Shown in pieces: positions 56,023 to 64,000 of a stretch of 64,000 nt of DNA. Positions within the stretch are counted from its first letter, which is position 1; every line of letters starts with the position of its first letter. This DNA is from Maridesulfovibrio frigidus DSM 17176 (lineage in GTDB: Bacteria > Desulfobacterota > Desulfovibrionia > Desulfovibrionales > Desulfovibrionaceae). The translations under genes were made by a program, and so were the position numbers. The stretch covers positions 62,001-126,000 of the forward strand of contig NZ_JONL01000005.1 in NCBI RefSeq assembly GCF_000711735.1, read 5' to 3'. Below the pieces are notes generated by a model. It was not told the origin of the DNA and did not search any database. It saw only the letters and a program-made list of their open reading frames with translations.

Positions 56023-57990
56023 TTAGTCAAAATATTTGGCTATCATATCTTTCAACACGACCATATCAATCGGCTTTGAAATATACTCATCAATCCCTAA
56101 AGAGGACAATTTGTCGAAATCTCCATCTCCAGCATAGGCACTCATCATAAGTATAGGAATGCGCTTATCCCCTGCCTCATTTTTACGAATAGACTTCACA
56201 GCATCATATCCGTCCATTTCAGGCATCTGAATATCCATGAGAACCAAGTCGCAGTCATCTTCCTTCAAGCAATTAAGAACCTCAAATCCTGTCGAAGCGG
56301 TACGTACAACATATCCCCATTTTTCGAGCTTTTTGCGCAGCATAAATTGACTGCTCATATCATCTTCGGCAAGCAAGATACTTTTAATAGAATTTTCCGT
56401 AATGCATTCATCGATTCTTTTTTCATCAATAATCAGCGCCTTCAGCTCAAATCCGAATGATGCTCCGACTTCCGACCCAAAATTTATTTTGCCACCTATC
56501 TTCTCGACAGTATCTCTAAAATATTCTGAAAGACTCCCCACGTCGAGAGAGTCCCTGTCTCCAAAGGGGTCTTCAACCCAGAAACAGAAATCAGCTTCCC
56601 TGCCAGAAATATTTTTGACAGTAATTCCGGCGCGAAGGACCTTCCCCTTAAGAAGACTCATAGCATTGCTCAACAAACCAAAAATAGCACGAGACACACC
56701 ACGCCCATTTCCCTGCATATTTTCAGGTAAGTTCTCACATGTAATAAAATAAATACTCCGCCCGTCAAGTTCTATGGTCGGAGTATAAATATCTAAATTT
56801 TTTGAAAAAGCTCTAGCCGGATTAAAAAAACCGTTATCATTTTCAGTATCATCTTCTCCAGAAAAAGCATGTAATAAAGTGTTCAATGCACTCATATATC
56901 TTTCTGCCGATTGCAAGCCCTTGGCTGCATATCCCTTAGCAATTTGCGGTAATTCTTCGCGGGTTAAAGCCTTAAAGCTCCCTATAATACCTACAAATGG
57001 AGTCCTCAATTCGTGACATAAACTGCTCATAGAAAAAGGAACTTCAGAAGACGAGAAGCTGACCGCACTATTATCAGCGAGAGAATCCATATTTCTGGCA
57101 TACCCTATAATTGCAACAGGTTTACCCATGTCATTTTTCAACAGCGAATGCTGGACAGCCAAATTAATAGTATTTCCATAACTATCCTTAGCAGGTAGCA
57201 TAAAATGACTATCAACTCCGGTTGCAGCTACATTAGAAATATCCTCTAAAATAGTTGAGGCCAAATGGGGGGGAAGATAAGTACGAACATTATTCCCGAC
57301 ACAAAGGGTGGGATCAGAAACTCCCGCATATTTAGCGAAGACCTTATTAACCTTTAAAAAATTACCGTCGAAATCTTCAATAAAGACACTTTCCGGGGAA
57401 TTATCCATAACAGCGGTTAGATATTCTTTTTGAAGGGAAAGTTCTTTTTCGATATTCTTAAAACTTGAAACATCTCTGACAGCACCAACAATTCCAGCAG
57501 GCTGGCCATATTCATCCAAAAGTAACTTTGCATCTTCTGCAATATGCAAAGGTTCTCCGCTTACATTAGGAACCAGCGATTCAAAACCGTGAACTTCACC
57601 CTCTGAAAAAAGACGATCCATAAAAACCCTGCGCGATTCAGGGTCAACACAAAAAGGCCCCTTTAAGGATCCACTATCGCTTTTTTGTAATTTTGAGACA
57701 CAACCAGCAATCTTATTACAAATGTCATTTGCAAAAACGCATTCTCCATCAATATTTGCTCGATATAAACCAACATCTGAACAATCCAAAACTGATGAGT
57801 AAAAACTGTTCTGTTTTTTTAAATCATTATCGGCCCTAGCCATAAACCTATTTATTCCACAAATTGAGACTACCCCCACGCCCAAAACACACACCAGAGA
57901 TATCATTGGGTGTAGAATTTGTAGAGCTCCTGCGATGTAAGCCCCACAAATACATATAAAAAGTAGAATTAAGTAAAAATAACGATGCAT
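56023..57990 (-). CDS. Hybrid histidine kinase with degenerate ATPase domain
   Basis: The 655-residue protein has two N-terminal membrane helices (about 4-24 and 28-48), two PAS domains (about 60-180 and 190-300), a HisKA with MSSLCHELRTPFVGII (His 326), an HATPase-like domain and a C-terminal receiver (LVLMDIQMPEMDGYD, Asp 586). The ATPase part keeps an N-box-like LLSNAM (439-444) but lacks the DxGxG motif: VEDPFGDRD (472-480) stands in its place, and the G2 loop reads GSEVGASFG. So ATP hydrolysis may be lost and the protein may act as a phosphate sink or scaffold. CheW and Hpt genes lie upstream on the same strand. Confidence 0.88.
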   Translation of the reverse strand: MHRYFYLILLFICICGAYIAGALQILHPMISLVCVLGVGVVSICGINRFMARADNDLKKQNSFYSSVLDCSDVGLYRANIDGECVFANDICNKIAGCVSKLQKSDSGSLKGPFCVDPESRRVFMDRLFSEGEVHGFESLVPNVSGEPLHIAEDAKLLLDEYGQPAGIVGAVRDVSSFKNIEKELSLQKEYLTAVMDNSPESVFIEDFDGNFLKVNKVFAKYAGVSDPTLCVGNNVRTYLPPHLASTILEDISNVAATGVDSHFMLPAKDSYGNTINLAVQHSLLKNDMGKPVAIIGYARNMDSLADNSAVSFSSSEVPFSMSSLCHELRTPFVGIIGSFKALTREELPQIAKGYAAKGLQSAERYMSALNTLLHAFSGEDDTENDNGFFNPARAFSKNLDIYTPTIELDGRSIYFITCENLPENMQGNGRGVSRAIFGLLSNAMSLLKGKVLRAGITVKNISGREADFCFWVEDPFGDRDSLDVGSLSEYFRDTVEKIGGKINFGSEVGASFGFELKALIIDEKRIDECITENSIKSILLAEDDMSSQFMLRKKLEKWGYVVRTASTGFEVLNCLKEDDCDLVLMDIQMPEMDGYDAVKSIRKNEAGDKRIPILMMSAYAGDGDFDKLSSLGIDEYISKPIDMVVLKDMIAKYFD

Positions 57991-58150
57991 AACTATATAA
58001 TCTCGGATAGTGTCAGTTTATATTATGAGACAATTAACGTTTCTAACAATCTGGAAATAATTTAGACTTGCACACTACTATATTGGACCATACCTTATAT
58101 AGCAAGAGTTATAGCAATCGTAACACAATATATTGATTTTTAGACAACAA

Positions 58151-58183
58151 AAAACCTGCCCTCAAATAAGAAGAGCAGGTTTT
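58151..58183 (-). terminator. Terminator of cheW
   Basis: AAAACCTGC pairs with GCAGGTTTT around a 15-base loop. On the minus strand it is followed by TTTTTTGTTG. Confidence 0.8.
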
Positions 58184-58226
58184 ATATCTGTGGAGAAAAG
58201 AGTAAGACTATTAAACAAGTCTCAAT

Positions 58227-58772
58227 TTAAAGACTTAGCGTCATTCCCTGATCAGGATTAATCTCAGGAACTGCTTCAGATGAAGAATCCTGATTTACGG
58301 TTCTAAGCATCGCTAACTCTTCCACGGAAAGAATTTTATTAATATCAAGGATGATCACAAAATCTTCACCCTGCTTACCCATGCCGCGAATGAAATCTGT
58401 CTTGATAGTAGTTCCCATTCTAGGCGGCTCTTCAATCATATCCTCAGTGAGCTCAATAACTTCTCTAACAGAATCAGCTAATGCGCCCATAACGGTGCTG
58501 TCTCCATCAAAGAGAACTTCCACAATAATAATACAAGTATTAATTGTGTCTTCTGTCTTGCTCATACCGAATTTCAATCGCATGTCGACAACCGGTACAG
58601 CATGCCCACGGAGATTAATTACTCCGCGCATAAACTTAGGAGTCCGGGGAATCCTTGTTATAGGCGTCAACTCTAGCACTTCTCTAACACTAGAGATATC
58701 CAGAGCATAGATATCTTTGTTTAACGTAAATGTTAGATACTGATTCATCGTGCTGTTCATTCCATCGCCCAT
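58227..58772 (-). CDS. cheW: CheW chemotaxis coupling protein
   Basis: The 181-residue protein has a CheW domain (about 10-155): YLTFTLNKDIYALDISSVREVLELTPITRIP, then MRGVINLRGHAVPVVDMRLKFGM and FIRGMGKQGEDFVIILDINKILSVEEL. It links chemoreceptors to a CheA-type kinase at the membrane. A short tail follows. No CheA or receptor gene is adjacent; the nearest signalling genes are the hybrid kinase and an Hpt protein. Several in-frame ATG codons near the start (MGDGMNSTMNQ) leave the exact start open by up to eight residues. Confidence 0.93.
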   Translation of the reverse strand: MGDGMNSTMNQYLTFTLNKDIYALDISSVREVLELTPITRIPRTPKFMRGVINLRGHAVPVVDMRLKFGMSKTEDTINTCIIIVEVLFDGDSTVMGALADSVREVIELTEDMIEEPPRMGTTIKTDFIRGMGKQGEDFVIILDINKILSVEELAMLRTVNQDSSSEAVPEINPDQGMTLSL

Positions 58773-58925
58773 CTTGCACCTACTCTATTTAAATAAGGTT
58801 AATAAATCCGCTGTAAATATAGTTTACAATAATAAAAATACAAAAAATCATCTAGCTCTAATTAAAGTTATTTTTTTATACACATAAAAATAGTTCTTTT
58901 AACATAACCCACTAACTAAAGGAAA

Positions 58926-59279
58926 TCATAAACCTGTACGTAAATATTCTTTTAAAACGGCCAAAAGCTTTTCTAACTCGCTTTCAATGCTTAAAAAATA
59001 ACTACGGCTCTCTTCAATATCCCCTTTCCGTGCAGCCACCTCAGTAGCCTCTGCAATCTGGGCAAGACGAGGGGCACGAATGGTAGCCGTGATACCTTTC
59101 AAAGCATGAGAGTACTTAACAACCAGATCAATATCATTCTCTTCAAAACCCTTTGAAAGAGAGCTCACACGTTCAGGAGCATCTGAAAGATATACCTTCA
59201 AAATCTCAATACCAAGTTCCCTATCTTCTCCGAGATGATACAAAAAAGCAGAAGCATTGAATATTTCATCAGAATTCAT
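58926..59279 (-). CDS. Stand-alone Hpt phosphotransfer protein
   Basis: The 117-residue protein is one Hpt domain with the phospho-histidine in VVKYSHALKGITATI (about His 58). It lies upstream of cheW and downstream of the CgeB-like glycosyltransferase on the same strand, with a 153-base gap to cheW. It likely serves a phosphorelay; the hybrid kinase at 56-58 kb is a possible but unproven partner. Confidence 0.87.
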   Translation of the reverse strand: MNSDEIFNASAFLYHLGEDRELGIEILKVYLSDAPERVSSLSKGFEENDIDLVVKYSHALKGITATIRAPRLAQIAEATEVAARKGDIEESRSYFLSIESELEKLLAVLKEYLRTGL

Positions 59280-59355
59280 AATTAATTACCGTTTATAATA
59301 TGTCAAAATTTAACAATTTACCAATGAGTACTAGTTAGTACCAATAACATACTAA

Positions 59356-61005
59356 TCAATAATTAACTATTTCTAATAACCTTCCGAACCCGCCTATTTT
59401 TTTGATCCAAAATCTCTCGCAACCACCTTTAATTGCTACCTCTTTAGAAACCTTCAATTCAGCAACCCCTTCATCGTAGCGGAAAATTTTCAAATTAACG
59501 AGTCCAAGATCCGCGCTCATTCTCCAATCTTCTGGGTGATGTAAGGTTAAGTGAGATAAAAAACCAAGCCGCATGTATTCTGCGCCCATAACTCCGGCAA
59601 ACAAGGAATCCAGACGCTTATATATTTCTATATTTTTTGAGTCTAACCGTAGAGCTACAAAATAACAATGAGCTGCACACGCAGGAAAATCATTATCCTC
59701 ATTAAATGCGACCCCAGGCATTATATTTATCCCCGCCCTTGAAAGCTCTCGCCCCCAAAGCATAAGCAGATTAACTTCATCTGCGGGATTTTCAAATTCA
59801 TTGGGCCGCACACTATTCTGATAACGATACCAAAAGTGTTTAGCTAAATCCCAATTACCAACCCTACTGCTACCAATAGAAGCCGACATGTTAAAGCGAA
59901 CATCATCAGCACCATCTCCACTATTCAAATATGAGCGGACTACATCCATAAATTCCTTATCCATATGCCCCTTAACAAAGATCCTCAGTAATGCAGTATC
60001 TTTGATAATCCCGTCAGGGCCACGTCTTAAACCGCCAATGATATCTTCCCATAAAAGGGACGCTTGTCCTGTTTCGCCTAAAGCGGCCTGAACCTGATAG
60101 TATAAAAAATCATTTTCAGCACAATCAATAGTTTGCGCTGAAAGACCTTTTGCGAAATCTAAAATTGTTGCCATGCGGTTAGCCGGCATATGATCTCGCA
60201 AAACACGCTCATACGCAGCAAGCCCCATAGATGCTGCAAGCTTAGAGTCACGGATAAAACGATCAAGAATATCTTTCAGTTCCAGAACATCTTTGTAAAC
60301 GGCAATTTCTTTACCATCTTCAAATAGCTCTCCAAGTTCCTCTCCGACATATGGAGTGACCACTGCGCATGCACATGAAGCTCCTTCAAACAAACGAAAA
60401 TTAACTTCTCCGAACAAAGCTTCGTTCGGCACAATGCGGGTTTGCTTATAAAGGGTCATCATCTGCGAAACACTGAGCCCGTCCACCATATTCAAGTCGT
60501 ACCCGCTCTTTAAAAAATCCACAAACCATTGCCGAGAAGGTCTTTGCGGTGACACACGTCCAACGAAGGTCATATCATGTTCGCGCTTACTGTAAGGGAT
60601 AACTCCTTCCTGAGTTCCAGTCTCAGGACCAAGCCGTCCTCCCATCCACGGAACCCAGCAAATTTTTGCAGTGCAAACTTTCTCTAATAAAGGAACATAC
60701 TTCTTCTGAGTAGTAAGCACGCCATCAAACATTGAACCATATAAGCCATGCCAATACATATTCATATGCGTATCAACCGACCAAAATAACTTTATGCAAT
60801 CAACCGATGACAATCCACGTAAAAAAACTCTGCTACCCAGAGACTCCTGCTGCAAAATAATATCAGGAACAAACCCGATTTTCGCAAGCTCACAATGTAC
60901 ATCGACTTCTCGCTCTGACGTAGAAAGTGAATAGACTTCATGCCCAGAGGCTTTAAAAACATCGACCATGGGCTTGCGGCAATTAACTAAAAATATCTTT
61001 TGCAT
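59356..61005 (-). CDS. CgeB-like glycosyltransferase with C-terminal repeats
   Basis: The 549-residue cytoplasmic protein has a GT-B-type transferase part. Residues about 1-130 contain FVPDIILQQESLG, IKLFWSVDTHMNMYW and the second half about 135-290 contains HDMTFVGRVSPQRPSRQ, VNFRLFEGASCACAVVTPYVGEEL and EDGKEIAVYKDVLEL, the pattern of the CgeB/Glyco_trans_1_2 family. The remaining 250 residues are helical with TPR-like units (CAAHCYFVALRLDSKNIEIY). Such fusions occur in proteins that glycosylate surface structures. The acceptor is unknown. Confidence 0.82.
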   Translation of the reverse strand: MQKIFLVNCRKPMVDVFKASGHEVYSLSTSEREVDVHCELAKIGFVPDIILQQESLGSRVFLRGLSSVDCIKLFWSVDTHMNMYWHGLYGSMFDGVLTTQKKYVPLLEKVCTAKICWVPWMGGRLGPETGTQEGVIPYSKREHDMTFVGRVSPQRPSRQWFVDFLKSGYDLNMVDGLSVSQMMTLYKQTRIVPNEALFGEVNFRLFEGASCACAVVTPYVGEELGELFEDGKEIAVYKDVLELKDILDRFIRDSKLAASMGLAAYERVLRDHMPANRMATILDFAKGLSAQTIDCAENDFLYYQVQAALGETGQASLLWEDIIGGLRRGPDGIIKDTALLRIFVKGHMDKEFMDVVRSYLNSGDGADDVRFNMSASIGSSRVGNWDLAKHFWYRYQNSVRPNEFENPADEVNLLMLWGRELSRAGINIMPGVAFNEDNDFPACAAHCYFVALRLDSKNIEIYKRLDSLFAGVMGAEYMRLGFLSHLTLHHPEDWRMSADLGLVNLKIFRYDEGVAELKVSKEVAIKGGCERFWIKKIGGFGRLLEIVNY

Positions 61006-61063
61006 AAGGAAATATATACCTTAATAATCTTTAACTTTAAAGTTATTCAAGTAATAGAAAACG

Positions 61064-61690
61064 TTAAACAAGACCATTCCCATTCGCTAGCTTTTCTTTA
61101 TCCTTAACCGTGGCAAAAGCCTTCCCCAGACCATTGCCCCAGTTCATGAGGCCATCCATAGAAGAAATAAGACTTGCATCTAAAAACTGCATATTCTCAT
61201 ATGGAACCTGCACAACATGACCAACGCCAGGGGCCGGTGAAGATGGAACAAACACCACGGCCATATCCTCTCCGCTACGTTCAATAAAAAGACCGAACAC
61301 GGACATCTCTCCAGCTGAAAGAGAAAATAAAACGGGAGCAAAATTTTCAGCCCCAGCTCCACTTGTCTGATCAACTATTCTCTTGATAAGCGTAAACATG
61401 GGAACTTTAGTTAACAACTTATCAAGCAACCCGACAGAATATCCGCCAGCTCTGGTTCTGATAAGCATGCCAACTACAAAGCATATGCAAACAATAATCA
61501 AAACTCCGGCTGCGAGAATCAGAGCATGATAGAGCGGCCCGTCAAGACCTATGGCTTCAGTCATTGCATCCGAAAAGGCCATAAACATTTCAACCCCTTC
61601 AAAAACAAGGTAAGCAATAAGACAAATTGGCAGCAAAACAAAGAAACCACCCATCACGGAAGATTTGATAAATTCAATAAATGCTTTCAT
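61064..61690 (-). CDS. DUF502 family membrane protein
   Basis: The 208-residue protein has two membrane helices (about 12-33 and 55-76) and the DUF502 pattern: GGFFVLLPICLIAYLVFEG, then LLTKVPMFTLIKRIVDQTSG, FVPSSPAPGVGHVVQVPYENM. Its function is unknown. AGGAGGGG precedes the ATG. It lies downstream of the tmc terminator with its own start. Confidence 0.88.
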   Translation of the reverse strand: MKAFIEFIKSSVMGGFFVLLPICLIAYLVFEGVEMFMAFSDAMTEAIGLDGPLYHALILAAGVLIIVCICFVVGMLIRTRAGGYSVGLLDKLLTKVPMFTLIKRIVDQTSGAGAENFAPVLFSLSAGEMSVFGLFIERSGEDMAVVFVPSSPAPGVGHVVQVPYENMQFLDASLISSMDGLMNWGNGLGKAFATVKDKEKLANGNGLV

Positions 61691-61771
61691 AAAGACCCCT
61701 CCTCTAAAAAAGCAATTATCCTATCCTGTCTCTTTTAGCCACTAATCAAGCCGATTAGGCTATCTCATCGA

Positions 61772-61807
61772 AAAAAGCCGCTCCTCCATATGGAGAAGCG
61801 GCTTTTT
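61772..61807 (-). terminator. Terminator of the tmc operon
   Basis: AAAAAGCCGCT pairs with AGCGGCTTTTT, with an inner CTCC/GGAG stem. T runs occur on both strands. It lies just after tmcA. Confidence 0.9.
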
Positions 61808-61832
61808 ATTACTAACTTACACGAAGTTCGAA

Positions 61833-62237
61833 CTAGTGACCTGAAGGAGCGGCTCCACCATTTGGATGGCAACCGGCACAAGTAACAGGACCTAAATCTT
61901 TTTCGATATGACAGTTTGAACATAGCTTATGATAAGCGTTGCGAAGTCCTGTTTTTCCAGACTCAGGCTTAACCTGATGACAGGAAGAACATTTCTCATC
62001 TTCGGAACTTTCATCTTCAACTAGCTTACCGTCTTCCCACACGTGGTGACAAGCGGCACAGTCTTCAATTCCAGCCTTTTCGTTGTGTTCATCATGAGCG
62101 AACACCGCGGCAGGGCGTGTTGGATGCACGAATGCAGGATCTTGCAGGAATGTGATTTCATCCTGACAAAATGCGGGCACCATGTAGAGAAAGACACAGG
62201 CGACAACGGCCGCAATAGTGAATACTCGTTTTAACAT
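61833..62237 (-). CDS. tmcA: Type II tetrahaem cytochrome c3, TmcA
   Basis: The 134-residue periplasmic cytochrome has a signal peptide ([21 protein letters not shown] then AFC) and four CxxCH haem sites: CAACH, CSSCH, CSNCH and [21 protein letters not shown] segment supplies further histidine ligands. The acidic linker and position beside tmcB identify it as the type II cytochrome c3 of the Tmc complex, which receives electrons from periplasmic type I cytochrome c3. ATG 62237 is chosen: it follows GAGGACGATTACA and begins the signal peptide; a longer frame to 62324 overlaps tmcB. Confidence 0.94.
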   Translation of the reverse strand: MLKRVFTIAAVVACVFLYMVPAFCQDEITFLQDPAFVHPTRPAAVFAHDEHNEKAGIEDCAACHHVWEDGKLVEDESSEDEKCSSCHQVKPESGKTGLRNAYHKLCSNCHIEKDLGPVTCAGCHPNGGAAPSGH

Positions 62238-62250
62238 TGTAATCGTCCTC

Positions 62251-63567
62251 CTATTCCACTTCAGGCTTTTCCATGAGATCATAGATAAGATCACCGAAGA
62301 ATTTAATGTCCATGCCCAGTTCATAATAGTGAACTAAATCTTCAAGTCCACCGTGGCAGTTGTGACAAGGTGCAAGGATTGTTTTAACGCCAGTAGCTTT
62401 AAGCTGCTCGGCCTTAATCCTGTTCCCCTTCATACGGACATTCTTGAACGGAGGCCCACAGTTGATAACACCGCCACCAGCAGCACAACAGTAGTTATGC
62501 TCGAGATTAGGGTGCATTTCGACCACATTATCACAAAGTGCGTGAGCAAGTTTGCGAGACTGTTCCATCAAACCGCGTCCGCGGATGATATTACATGGAT
62601 CGTGTATAGTAATCGGTTCTTGGAATTTTTCACGCAGCTTAATTTTGCCTGCTTCAAATAATTCCCAGAAGAATTCAACAGAGTGAACTACTTCAATAGG
62701 GTACATATCCCATGCATCCCAACGGTTACCCTGATCATATACTGAGCGGAATGCGTGTCCACACTCACCCATAACGATGCGTTTAACCTTGAGATCAAGA
62801 GCTGATTCAAAATGACGTTTCTTTAAACGACCCATCATTTCAAAGTCGCCTGTGAACATACACATGTCTGAGTTATCCCAGCCAGGTGATGTCGGCATGG
62901 TGAAATCAACCCCGGCCTCGTTCATAATATACGCGGCTTGATAAATGAGCTGAGTACGGAACTTAGGCTCAGGAGCAATAACGGAGTAGTATACGTCCGC
63001 GCCTTCCTTATCTAAAGGAATGCGAAGATTAGGCATTTCGTCTCTGGCTTCATCTTCCTGCCATTGCAAGGTATCCATCCACTCGTCATCTTTAAGCCAC
63101 ATCTGGTTCATTGTAGCAGAATGACTGTGAGCGGTATCCTGGATATACTGAGGAGTTACACCCAGCTTGTGGCACATGCGGCGCACCATGCTGATGATAT
63201 AACCAGTATCAATACCAAGTGGACAGTAATGAATACAGCGACGACATAGGTTACATTCTGTGTAAGCAATCTGAGCCATTTTGTAGACAAACTCAGGACT
63301 GACTTTACAGTCTTTGCGTAATATTTCGCCAAGTGTCTGATGAACCTTACCTGCAGGAGAGTAGGAAGGATCATCGTCATTTGATTTATAGTAATGGCAA
63401 GCATCAGAGCACATACCGCAACGCATGCAGGTTTCTGCATACAACTTCAGCTTGGCTCCAGTTTCTCCTTCGAGAACCTGCCTGAGAGTATTTTCGATGC
63501 GCTGAGGGGTCAGGCGGGATACGCCCCGATTCAGCCCGGCATCCTCAATTTTCCTGTCAAATGTCAT
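62251..63567 (-). CDS. tmcB: Tmc complex iron-sulfur protein TmcB
   Basis: The 438-residue cytoplasmic-side subunit has two [4Fe-4S] motifs, [12 protein letters not shown] (about 46-57) and [14 protein letters not shown] (about 105-118), and two CCG-type domains of the HdrD kind ([41 protein letters not shown]). It is related to HdrD and HmcF and probably takes electrons from the membrane subunit toward a cytoplasmic acceptor. It starts 26 bases after tmcC and ends 13 bases before tmcA. Confidence 0.93.
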   Translation of the reverse strand: MTFDRKIEDAGLNRGVSRLTPQRIENTLRQVLEGETGAKLKLYAETCMRCGMCSDACHYYKSNDDDPSYSPAGKVHQTLGEILRKDCKVSPEFVYKMAQIAYTECNLCRRCIHYCPLGIDTGYIISMVRRMCHKLGVTPQYIQDTAHSHSATMNQMWLKDDEWMDTLQWQEDEARDEMPNLRIPLDKEGADVYYSVIAPEPKFRTQLIYQAAYIMNEAGVDFTMPTSPGWDNSDMCMFTGDFEMMGRLKKRHFESALDLKVKRIVMGECGHAFRSVYDQGNRWDAWDMYPIEVVHSVEFFWELFEAGKIKLREKFQEPITIHDPCNIIRGRGLMEQSRKLAHALCDNVVEMHPNLEHNYCCAAGGGVINCGPPFKNVRMKGNRIKAEQLKATGVKTILAPCHNCHGGLEDLVHYYELGMDIKFFGDLIYDLMEKPEVE

Positions 63568-63593
63568 TTGAAAACTCCTTGTAGGGACTTTGG

Positions 63594-64000
63594 TTACCAG
63601 TCCTTAGAGTGGCGAACGCCACCGAACTCAGACCCGATGTAGGCTCTAGTAAAGAAGCCGAACAACATATGGCTGAGGCGGGAGAAAGGAATGCTGACAA
63701 GCATGATTTCTCCGCAAAGGATATGTAGTACAAGCATTACCTTGTCGTTTCCGATCTGGTGATATGCCAGAATACCGAAGAGGACTGTCAAAGCCGGAAT
63801 GGCTAGAGCGACCCAATCTTTACCGGTAGTTAAGAAACGAACATCACGCTGCAAGCAGCGGCGAAGACCGAAGTATACGCAGCATGCTACGAGTACGATG
63901 GACATGATGTCGGCAATAGTATCCGGGAGTGTTGGCCAGCTGATGCCAAAAAACTGATCCCAGAGAACCACGTGTCCCATAAGGAACAAAGGAACAATGA
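63594..64000 (-). CDS. tmcC: Tmc complex membrane subunit TmcC (5' end outside window)
   Basis: The minus-strand frame is open to the window edge; the visible 135 codons are the C-terminal part of a membrane protein. Hydrophobic segments include IMSIVLVACCVYFGL, WVALAIPALTVLFGILAYHQIG and VMLVLHILCGEIMLV, and histidines in LFLMGHVVLWDQ and VLHILCGE would be haem b ligands. It resembles NarI/HmcE-type cytochrome b subunits and its place before tmcB supports TmcC. The start is not in the window. Confidence 0.85.
   Translation of the reverse strand, partial: IVPLFLMGHVVLWDQFFGISWPTLPDTIADIMSIVLVACCVYFGLRRCLQRDVRFLTTGKDWVALAIPALTVLFGILAYHQIGNDKVMLVLHILCGEIMLVSIPFSRLSHMLFGFFTRAYIGSEFGGVRHSKDW

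Overview
The window carries the chromosome of a sulfate-reducing Desulfovibrio-type bacterium (Desulfovibrionales, inferred). The diagnostic set is dsrA-dsrB-dsrD with dsrN nearby (dissimilatory sulfite reductase and its siroheme-amide enzyme), part of a Tmc transmembrane redox complex with a tetrahaem type II cytochrome c3, the [FeFe]-hydrogenase maturase HydF, and many two-component, Hpt and chemotaxis-like proteins. No phage, IS element, CRISPR array, rRNA or tRNA was seen. The species cannot be named from sequence reading alone.

Layout. 1-7.1 kb: a flavodoxin-type protein cut by the window edge, a small transaldolase, stand-alone trpB, two small secreted unknowns, an ArnT-like glycosyltransferase and MetC. 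7.2-10 kb: an aromatic pathway operon read leftward (Hpt protein, DAHP synthase/chorismate mutase fusion, aroB). 10-16 kb: Uup-type ABC-F ATPase, KtrB/KtrA potassium uptake, a TPR protein. 15.4-23.6 kb: glutaminyl cyclase with a 1409-residue acyl-CoA dehydratase activase-like protein, then two lipoproteins (trypsin-like fusion and TraT-like). 23.7-27.9 kb: two tandem paralogous FecR/RTX proteins. 28-38.5 kb: lgt, an unknown gene, dsrN, dsrD, dsrB, dsrA, a divergent cysteine-cluster gene pair, DUF523, sdaA and a BASS transporter. 38.6-48 kb: Hpt plus hybrid kinase, hydF, glnS, cheX-like gene, diguanylate cyclase. 48-52 kb: a divergent regulator pair, groES-groEL, DUF1508. 52-61.7 kb: TPR protein, Ste24-like protease, class II aldolase, MarC protein, hybrid kinase, CheW, Hpt, CgeB-like glycosyltransferase, DUF502. 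61.8-64 kb: tmcA, tmcB and the 3' part of tmcC, read leftward.

How the genes work together. dsrABD reduces sulfite to sulfide as the terminal step of sulfate respiration, and DsrN modifies its siroheme cofactor. Tmc links periplasmic cytochrome electrons to the cytoplasmic side of the membrane. HydF supports hydrogenase assembly. The signalling genes look like parts of phosphorelays whose output regulators lie elsewhere. The least explained parts are the FecR/RTX pair, the protease-lipoprotein/TraT pair, the giant activase operon, the inverted repeat at the dsrA promoter, and two kinases with degenerate domains. I did not find one clearly new multi-gene system; these are the best leads.
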